From NCBI GenBank assembly GCA_964447525.1, contig CAYUSU010000021.1, positions 1 through 23,633 on the forward strand: DNA of 23,633 nucleotides, in the 5' to 3' direction. The notes under the pieces were generated by a model. It did no database searches. It was not told the DNA's origin and saw only the letters and a program-made list of their open reading frames with translations. The stretch is from JAFGDH01 sp964447525 (GTDB lineage Archaea; Aenigmatarchaeota; Aenigmatarchaeia; QMZP01; QMZT01). Below are positions 17,413 through 23,633 of this stretch, in pieces; position 1 is the stretch's first letter, and each line of letters starts with the position of its first letter. Position numbers and translations under genes: made by a program.

Positions 17413-18765
17413 TTGGCTGAAAAAGACGATCAAAAAAATCAGGAAAATGTAATGACAAAGTCAGAATTCGAAGCACTTGAAGGCAAGGAAGGGGGAGGAA
17501 AAAAGCATTTCAGCCTGTTCGGAAGAAAAAGCAAGAAAGATAAGCTTAAGGAAATACTCGAAAAGCCTGATTCCAGCGTATCCGGCAAAACCGATGTGGA
17601 TGCCCTTTCAATGAAAATAGAAAAAATCCAGGCCAAAATGGAGATGAATGACGATTTAAGAAAAACGACCGACGAACGGCTTTCATCATTCTCCGAAGAG
17701 ATAGGCGAACTGAGATCATCACTACTTGAAAAGGAAAAGACGTTTAATGAAATGGAATCAAGCTTCAAGAAACTCCTTGATATAACTGAGGAGATCAAGC
17801 CCGAAAAAATAGTTAAGGATATAGAGGAAAAGGGTAACGACATCATTAAGAATCAGTCCAGACTGGACACTCTTGATGTCAAGTACGATGACATAAGAAA
17901 GAACGTCAAGGAGATAAAAAGCCTTCTTGAAAAAGTGAAGGACATCAAGAAAATTTTCCTCCTTTCAGAGCAGCTTGACGAAAAGATAAGCAAGGTCGAA
18001 GAAGAAAGAAGGAACATAACCAGAATGTCCGGAAAAATAGAGGCCATGTTCTCGGAGATAAGCAACAAGCTCAAGGATTTCGAGAAATCCAGGGAAAAGA
18101 TAGAGGTTAACAGCGAAGGCATGTACGACCTTATGAAATCCCTTGACGGACTCGATGTAAGGATGGATAAATTTGCCGAGAAGGAAAAGCTGGACCAGAT
18201 ACTTGACGGGGTCGAAGACATGAAGAATGCTGCCGAAACCAGGATAGATGATATGAAGGATATTGTGGACAGGCTTCTTGATGACCTGAAGAAGGGGGGA
18301 ATCAAACAAGTCCTCAAAGAACAGGGTGGGGAAGGGATAGATGAGATCCTGAAAGCGGCGCGGGAACTTAATAAAAAGGAGAAGATCGCAGTCAAACTCC
18401 CGAAGATAAATGAAGAGGTAAAGGAACCTGAAAAAATCCCGGAAAAGGAGACGGAAATGATTACGGAAGAACAATCCGAACTTCCTGAAGAAAAACCCGA
18501 TAATATTATGGACCAATCCGGGGAACCTGAATTAAACGAAGAACCGATCGACATTCCGAAAGCGACCGGAAAAAAGTCCACGAAGAACCTAAAGAACATG
18601 ATAGTTCAGATAAAGAAAAAAATGAATTCCGGGAAAATAAAAGAAGCTAAAAATATGTATGTTGAACTTCTCAATTCTTATGAGGGTATGAAATCGGAGA
18701 TGGAACTGGACGAATACGTTTCCCTTTATGAGACCATATCGGATCTGCACAAAAGATTAAAATGA
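17413..18765 (+). CDS. Cytoplasmic coiled-coil protein, likely partner of the giant ATPase
   Basis: A 450-residue, highly charged protein with no signal peptide or membrane helix. Residues 1-45 carry a basic patch around a short hydrophobic motif (KKHFSLFGRKSKKDKL) that could touch membrane or protein. Residues about 55-320 are a long, interrupted coiled coil made of repeated Lys/Glu heptads. Residues about 336-388 are an acidic, Pro-rich disordered linker. Residues 390-450 form a helical hairpin with the motif SGKIKEAKNMYVELLNSY, which resembles the hairpin ending the upstream giant ATPase (QGRFRMAKIYITSLEKLL). The gene follows that ATPase by 60 nt on the same strand, probably in one operon, though an AT-rich stretch in the spacer could hold a second promoter. 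The likely role is a structural or adaptor partner of the motor on the inner face of the membrane. Start TTG is supported by a strong ribosome-binding site. Confidence 0.82.
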   Translation: MAEKDDQKNQENVMTKSEFEALEGKEGGGKKHFSLFGRKSKKDKLKEILEKPDSSVSGKTDVDALSMKIEKIQAKMEMNDDLRKTTDERLSSFSEEIGELRSSLLEKEKTFNEMESSFKKLLDITEEIKPEKIVKDIEEKGNDIIKNQSRLDTLDVKYDDIRKNVKEIKSLLEKVKDIKKIFLLSEQLDEKISKVEEERRNITRMSGKIEAMFSEISNKLKDFEKSREKIEVNSEGMYDLMKSLDGLDVRMDKFAEKEKLDQILDGVEDMKNAAETRIDDMKDIVDRLLDDLKKGGIKQVLKEQGGEGIDEILKAARELNKKEKIAVKLPKINEEVKEPEKIPEKETEMITEEQSELPEEKPDNIMDQSGEPELNEEPIDIPKATGKKSTKNLKNMIVQIKKKMNSGKIKEAKNMYVELLNSYEGMKSEMELDEYVSLYETISDLHKRLK

Positions 18766-18852
18766 ACATTCGTTCCAAATCATAATAATACGATTTTATC
18801 GTGACAAATTATCCCCGGTCGATGTGTAATAATACGTAATGTTCTTGTTTTT
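18766..18852. other. Short intergenic region between converging genes
   Basis: It holds a small perfect hairpin ACGAT-TTT-ATCGT (18790-18802) and a 10-bp direct repeat TAATAATACG (18783-18792 and 18827-18836). Both are AT-rich and could contribute to two-way termination. No open frame or RNA gene is seen. Confidence 0.5.
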
Positions 18853-18854
18853 TT
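18848..18854 (+). terminator. T-run terminator of the ATPase/coiled-coil unit
   Basis: Seven T residues on the plus strand, 82 nt after the coiled-coil stop, form a typical intrinsic archaeal terminator. The run touches the TAA stop of the opposing gene. Confidence 0.45.
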
Positions 18855-21800
18855 ATTCATTCGATCCTCTCCCTAATCTCTTGAGCATGATCACTCCGAT
18901 CACCATTATGATTCCGACTATAATGTATAGACCGTAATCGCCCAACGGGTTTTCTCCGGATATTCCTCCCTTTACTGTAAATGTGCTGGTTGAAAGGGCT
19001 TCTCTTCCGGTGTATGTCACGAAGCTTTCGAAAATATATTGACCCGGCTCCATATTTTCTGGTAGGAATAATTCCAGTTCTTTTTCCTTCTGTTCCACCA
19101 CGGCGATAGTCTCCGATCTCTCGGATATCATGTCACCCTGGAGGGTTTTGGCAGAATATGTAATGTAAACGTCCACCTTGGCCCTCGGTCCTCCGACATT
19201 AATAATTCTGAGCATCGCCTTCACCGAACCACCCGAATCTGCTTCGTGTGTTATCATGTCTATGGTCACATCAAATGAAGGAACGTTGGCCGAAGCATAC
19301 ATCTCTGTTTTTATGTGCTTCTGGTACTCCGGGTCGTACCCGGCGATTATGGCCGGAAGCCTCCACTGCCCGCCGCCGAGTACGGATACATTGTATGTGA
19401 TATCAATGGAATCGTTGTCGTAAAGATTTCCATCCCAGTTTGAATACGCATAGGAGAAGTTGTAATAGTATATATCCACATAATTCCCGTCCGGAAGAAC
19501 CGTCTGGGATGGATCACCTACGTAGAAATCGGTCCCGTTGATCAGTTCTACCGTGGTTTCGGAAGTCTGGTTGTAATACGTGACGTTCCTGTTGTATATA
19601 GTCGCTCCTTGCGGCAGGTAATCTGAAATAAGAATCTGGCTCATCGGTCCTCCTATCGCCTTCAGTATAACCCTTACGCTAAGGTTTTGAGGGTTCGAAA
19701 GATCAGGTATCCATATGTCCTTGTAACCTCTTAGCACGATCTCGGAAGAATATATGTAATCCAGTATGTAGCTTGTCTTGGAATTGCTTTCGTTGTCCAC
19801 CGCAGTCACATTGGTATACATATATCTGGTATCATTCGGGTCCATCTGGGACGAGGTCATCGAGTAAGTAATCCGAACGGTGTCATTCTCCTCCATACCG
19901 GTTCCCGCATCCGTCAGCGACATGTTCGATATATTTACATATATCAAAGTGTTCAGGCTTCCGCTCCTGTCCACCACGTCAACATCCACACTGGTGTTTC
20001 CCGTGATATCCACAATCGAGTACGGGGAATAATCTATGAAGTAAACCCTCACCCCGGCCACAGCGGGTGCGGTGAAGTCGTAAGGAACCTCGTCCGTTAT
20101 GTTGATCATCGGGATCTCGTTGTTAGTCTGGTTTATTTTCACTTCCACGACCACGTCTATCGTTTCATTCTCCCTTCCCACGATCCATTCAGGGTCGATG
20201 GTCTTGGTGATTTCCATGTCAAGAAGCGAAACACTGAACCATATGGTATCGTTCAGTCTCATATTACCAGTGGTATCGTTGCAGTAAACCTTCAACTGGA
20301 ACGTCCCCTCCCCGCTCGTGTCTATCGTATCATACCAGTTCGTCCCGGAATCATTGCTCATCGTGCTGTTGGAACCTCCGATGTTCCACATGCAGGTGTA
20401 AGCCTGCTCTGATGTAGTGACGTTAAGATCAATGGTTGTTGTCGAATAAGTCGAATTCGAAGGATTATCGATAGTTATCCCTGGTCCGCTCGAGTCAACA
20501 GTGAAATTCGTCGATGCGGTCGTTGAAGAATAGGATGAACCGTCGTAAGTCCTGCACCTTACAAACAAGGTATCATCAATAGTTGGGACATTGAATGTGC
20601 AGTTCATCTCGGAATAAGGATAGGCAAAGGACCCGTCAGAACATATATCATTCCCACTGGATGGCGTGCAGCTGTCAACCGTGTCGTTGCAGCAGTAAAG
20701 ATACAGATCATCCTGATCATCATCACCCTGTCCGGAGGGGGTGATAGTCTGCAAAGCCCCGCCGGCGATGGGATCACTCGATTCCGAAACGGAAGTGATG
20801 ACAGGATCAGCATTAAGAACCGTTATGGTTGTGGAATTGTATTTGGACGTATTCGAAGTCCCGTCCCCGCACCAGAACTCGAATACGATTTCGTCACCCT
20901 TGGAGAAGTTCCCGCTCCCGTACGTGTAAACTTCCGTTGAAGTCCCGTTGCTCACTACCGAATCCGCTTCGCTCTCGTCCTTCGTATCGTTCAGGTATGG
21001 CTGGACATAAACCTTCAGCGTGTCCCCTGAATCATCATCCTCACAGGTCACGTTCAGTATCACGTCCGTCGTCGTGTACACGCTCTCGGGGTAGGTGGAG
21101 TTGGCTGTTATGATCGGGGGCGAATTTATGATTTCTGTGTCTGTGCTGTTGATCCAGCTCCCGTTCTCGAAACCGTCATTGACCATGCATGAAAAGGTCC
21201 AGTTCTGATCTTTGGAAGTGTATGAACTGCTCATGTTGTCCACGTTGGCCTCGACTCCCTGCGTGTAAACGGATACCTCCCCCTCCGCCGAGCTGAACGA
21301 GGGCTCGGGGGAAGCGAACTTCCTGATCCTGAAGGCGTCTACGTACTGCTCTCCTCCCGGGCTTCCGGCTCCTGAATATAAATGGAAATATCCTATCGTG
21401 GAGGCGGGATTCCAGAATCCCGCGCTTCCTTCCTCCAGCATCCCGTTTACGTGTATCGAATACGTGTCCGAGGTGAAATTGTAGCATTCCTTTATGGTGT
21501 CCCATTCCTTGTTGCCGGAGAAAGTGGCGGAGATCGTCTGATAGGTCCCGTTATAATACTTGTAGTTGTAGGGAGGAGTCGCGTCATCGGCATACAGGTT
21601 CCCGATTCCGTTACCCCCGTAAGTATCATATGTGAATATCACGTGATAATATAGTTGGGCGAAGGCCCATTCCCACTCGAAACATACGTCCCCGGAAAAC
21701 GTGATGTTCTTCATCATTTTTACCCTGCAATCCCCATAAGGACTGTATATCCTGGCTGAATAGTCCCCCTCCCGGTACACGCTGGAGTTCCTCGTAACGC

Positions 21801-23633
21801 TCCCTCCCCCGCACTCCGTGCTGGTCACCCATTTGTCCAGGTCGGTCTCGAAATCATCAAAAAAGATGAAGGTGGAATCCCCGTCACTTCCCGAATCCCC
21901 GGACGGGTTCCCGTAATAAACGTATATATCCCCGCCGGAATCAAGGTTATCGTTGACCTTCACCCATACCTTTGCCGGGTCCGCGCTTGCGTTCTCCACC
22001 CAGTAACTCAATTCCGTGACCCCGTCATCATCCGTGAACCTCATGTCGTTCGGGAAATCATCGCAGTTGCCTTCGAGATGCAGGTCCCCTCCGGAAGAGC
22101 TTCCTATCTCAAGCCCGACCTGGTAATCGGTTCCGGCACCCGGCTGGCCCGTTATGGTTATCTTCTTTCTGTGGTAATAATTTCCAAACCAATCATTTCC
22201 CCCGCTTTCGTTGAGCGCATCGCCCTTATACCATTTGTAGTAATAGACGACATTGTCCCCGTCGGAATCACTCGAATTGCAGTAACCGAGCAGCGTTTCG
22301 TTAGTATATGCGAAGGGAGAAGGATCAATTCTGGCGCTTACGGTGGTGGGATCGTCATTCTCCCTGAACGTCCTTTCCGATTCATTTCCCCACGTCCCTA
22401 CCGTGTTGTTGGCATAGACATTGAAGGTGTAACTGTCCCCGTCCACTATGCTAGAATTGGTCAGGTAACACGACACGCTCGTTCCTGTCCCAACCTTGGT
22501 CATCGTCTCATTCGATCCCTCCCATTCCAGCAGGCAGGTATCAACATAGCTTCCGCTAGAACTTACAGTAACATTCACCGTCACGGAATTCCCGGTATTC
22601 CTCGAATTGTTCGCAGGGGTCGGACTCACATACGTGACAATAACACTCGTTGATTCGCAATCATTAGAGGCATTACAGTAATCTCCTGCCCCGCATTCGC
22701 TGTCACTCCCGCAATCCATCCATGTACCCTCGTCACAATAATCATTATCACCGTCTCCATCCAAATCAATCGAATTATACGTATCCGTATAACAGTTCGT
22801 TCCGTTCACGCAATCATTTGAATAATCACAACATGCGTCATCATCCTCCGAAGGAGCGGAATCAAGGGTGCCGCTGAAATCTTCATTCAGCACCCACTCC
22901 CCCGTCGTGTTCTCACAGCACACCGAATCGTTGGAATCACCACCAATGTTCCAGTATGCGGTAAACGTGGTCGTCCCGGTCATTATACAGCCGCATGTCT
23001 TGTTAAGATCATCCGGCGTGGTAAAGTAAGAGCATGTTTCATTGGTATAACCGCTCGTCCCGTCACATGTGTCCGGTGTTTCCTCGTCCGCCGAGGCGTC
23101 CGCCCCGCACCCGCTCTCGCAAAGATCCTCGCTATCAGTCCCATTCGTAAAGTAGCAGAGCCTGCACAGCGTATCGCTCCCGTCGCACCTGTAATCACCC
23201 GGACTCCAGCCGGCATCCGAGACATCATCACAGTAATAGCTGTTATACCCGCTTTGGCATGCAACCGCCTGCGTCCCGCATTCAGAGGGAGCGTTCGAAC
23301 CGTCCGCATCCGAACCGTAATCCGTACAGCACTCCGCGTGAGAAGCATTCCCGCAAACGCCATCAGCGGAATACCCGCCGGCCAGCGAACCCGAATCGCA
23401 CGTATCCGCATAATCCGCTCCCGAATCAATGCACGTGTCCAGATGCAATGAAGTATTGTACGCCCCGAGAGTTTCGTCACATTCCCATGCGTCACCGCTG
23501 GTATTGAAAGTGCATATGCCGTCATCGGTGTAAGCATTAGACCCGTCATCGGAACAGTTCACCCCGCTATAAGTCGAATTGCACGCGTCCACGCAGGTCC
23601 CGTCAACGCAAATCCCGGATACGCAGTCTCCTC
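18853..23633 (-). CDS. Giant membrane-anchored Cys-rich surface protein, 5' end outside window
   Basis: 1592 residues are visible. The frame stays open to the window edge (GDCVSGICVDGTC precedes a GTG at 23592), so signal peptide and start are missing. The first 320 or so residues are very Cys-rich, with CxxDxxC-like spacings and a DLDGDGDND calcium-loop-like segment. Ig-like domains follow. Near 22195-21275 lies a DUF2341 domain (YYHRKKITITG...VYYGNPSG) plus a concanavalin-like jelly roll (FFDDFE...AFRIRKF), apparently inserted inside an Ig-like domain whose halves end NESGG and resume YTQGVEANV. More Ig-like and DUF11-like domains (MEITKTIDPEWIVG) lead to one membrane helix (YGLYIIVGIIMVIGVIML) and a short KRLGRG tail. 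Asn-x-Ser/Thr sites are frequent, consistent with glycosylation. DUF2341 and lectin-like folds are common in proteins that bind sugars or other cells, so an adhesin is the best guess. No ATPase is attached. Confidence 0.88.
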   Translation of the reverse strand, partial: GDCVSGICVDGTCVDACNSTYSGVNCSDDGSNAYTDDGICTFNTSGDAWECDETLGAYNTSLHLDTCIDSGADYADTCDSGSLAGGYSADGVCGNASHAECCTDYGSDADGSNAPSECGTQAVACQSGYNSYYCDDVSDAGWSPGDYRCDGSDTLCRLCYFTNGTDSEDLCESGCGADASADEETPDTCDGTSGYTNETCSYFTTPDDLNKTCGCIMTGTTTFTAYWNIGGDSNDSVCCENTTGEWVLNEDFSGTLDSAPSEDDDACCDYSNDCVNGTNCYTDTYNSIDLDGDGDNDYCDEGTWMDCGSDSECGAGDYCNASNDCESTSVIVTYVSPTPANNSRNTGNSVTVNVTVSSSGSYVDTCLLEWEGSNETMTKVGTGTSVSCYLTNSSIVDGDSYTFNVYANNTVGTWGNESERTFRENDDPTTVSARIDPSPFAYTNETLLGYCNSSDSDGDNVVYYYKWYKGDALNESGGNDWFGNYYHRKKITITGQPGAGTDYQVGLEIGSSSGGDLHLEGNCDDFPNDMRFTDDDGVTELSYWVENASADPAKVWVKVNDNLDSGGDIYVYYGNPSGDSGSDGDSTFIFFDDFETDLDKWVTSTECGGGSVTRNSSVYREGDYSARIYSPYGDCRVKMMKNITFSGDVCFEWEWAFAQLYYHVIFTYDTYGGNGIGNLYADDATPPYNYKYYNGTYQTISATFSGNKEWDTIKECYNFTSDTYSIHVNGMLEEGSAGFWNPASTIGYFHLYSGAGSPGGEQYVDAFRIRKFASPEPSFSSAEGEVSVYTQGVEANVDNMSSSYTSKDQNWTFSCMVNDGFENGSWINSTDTEIINSPPIITANSTYPESVYTTTDVILNVTCEDDDSGDTLKVYVQPYLNDTKDESEADSVVSNGTSTEVYTYGSGNFSKGDEIVFEFWCGDGTSNTSKYNSTTITVLNADPVITSVSESSDPIAGGALQTITPSGQGDDDQDDLYLYCCNDTVDSCTPSSGNDICSDGSFAYPYSEMNCTFNVPTIDDTLFVRCRTYDGSSYSSTTASTNFTVDSSGPGITIDNPSNSTYSTTTIDLNVTTSEQAYTCMWNIGGSNSTMSNDSGTNWYDTIDTSGEGTFQLKVYCNDTTGNMRLNDTIWFSVSLLDMEITKTIDPEWIVGRENETIDVVVEVKINQTNNEIPMINITDEVPYDFTAPAVAGVRVYFIDYSPYSIVDITGNTSVDVDVVDRSGSLNTLIYVNISNMSLTDAGTGMEENDTVRITYSMTSSQMDPNDTRYMYTNVTAVDNESNSKTSYILDYIYSSEIVLRGYKDIWIPDLSNPQNLSVRVILKAIGGPMSQILISDYLPQGATIYNRNVTYYNQTSETTVELINGTDFYVGDPSQTVLPDGNYVDIYYYNFSYAYSNWDGNLYDNDSIDITYNVSVLGGGQWRLPAIIAGYDPEYQKHIKTEMYASANVPSFDVTIDMITHEADSGGSVKAMLRIINVGGPRAKVDVYITYSAKTLQGDMISERSETIAVVEQKEKELELFLPENMEPGQYIFESFVTYTGREALSTSTFTVKGGISGENPLGDYGLYIIVGIIMVIGVIMLKRLGRGSNE

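Noticed and set aside
17853..18599. A 248-codon Ser/Phe-rich open frame on the minus strand.
   Set aside because: It is the antisense shadow of the Lys/Glu-rich coiled-coil gene, whose codon pattern keeps the opposite strand free of stops.
19688..19700. GGGTTCGAAAG resembles a tRNA T-loop.
   Set aside because: It lies inside the surface-protein coding frame and no acceptor, D or anticodon arm can be drawn around it.

Overview
The window looks archaeal. The evidence is a HerA-family DNA-translocase ATPase with the archaeal N-terminal barrel, ribosome-binding sites of the form GGTGAT and GAGGTG alternating with apparently leaderless genes that have a TATA-like box about 26 nt before the ATG, and three very large Asn-x-Ser/Thr-rich secreted proteins held by a single C-terminal membrane helix. 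The style (giant surface proteins with Ig-like, DUF2341, beta-propeller and CGNGxCExGE Cys-box modules) resembles uncultivated DPANN-type archaea, but no phylogenetic marker is present, so the lineage is inference. There are no rRNA, tRNA, CRISPR or transposon features. A run of 100 N (5107-5206) marks a scaffold gap, so this is an assembled draft or metagenome sequence.

Left part (1-5106), all plus strand: an acidic Cys/His protein; two small tandem paralogues of unknown function; a soluble HerA-type ATPase with a winged-helix-like C-terminal region; a RimK-type ATP-grasp ligase 4 nt downstream of it; and a second ATP-grasp paralogue that has lost its nucleotide-binding glycine loop and a metal-binding Glu, so it is probably a pseudoenzyme.

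Middle part (5207-18765): a divergent pair of surface-protein genes fires from one short intergenic region (8416-8511) that holds a TATA-like box for each direction and a perfect 7+7 bp inverted repeat between them. The minus-strand gene is a membrane-anchored glycoprotein whose cytoplasmic end is lost in the gap. The plus-strand gene is the highlight: a 2946-residue protein with an N-terminal signal or anchor helix, a seven-bladed beta-propeller, a long series of Ig-like domains, a jelly-roll-like domain, a Cys box, one transmembrane helix, and then a complete HerA-like ATPase inside the cell. It is followed by a cytoplasmic coiled-coil protein that ends in a helical hairpin resembling the one ending the giant ATPase. 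Together these look like an envelope-spanning machine: an outside sensor or adhesin physically joined to an inside hexameric-type motor, with a dedicated coiled-coil partner.

Right part (18853-23633), minus strand: another giant surface protein, open at the window end, with a Cys-rich distal region, Ig-like domains, one of them apparently split by an inserted DUF2341 plus lectin-like module, and a C-terminal membrane anchor. The three surface proteins take up roughly 16.8 of 23.6 kb.
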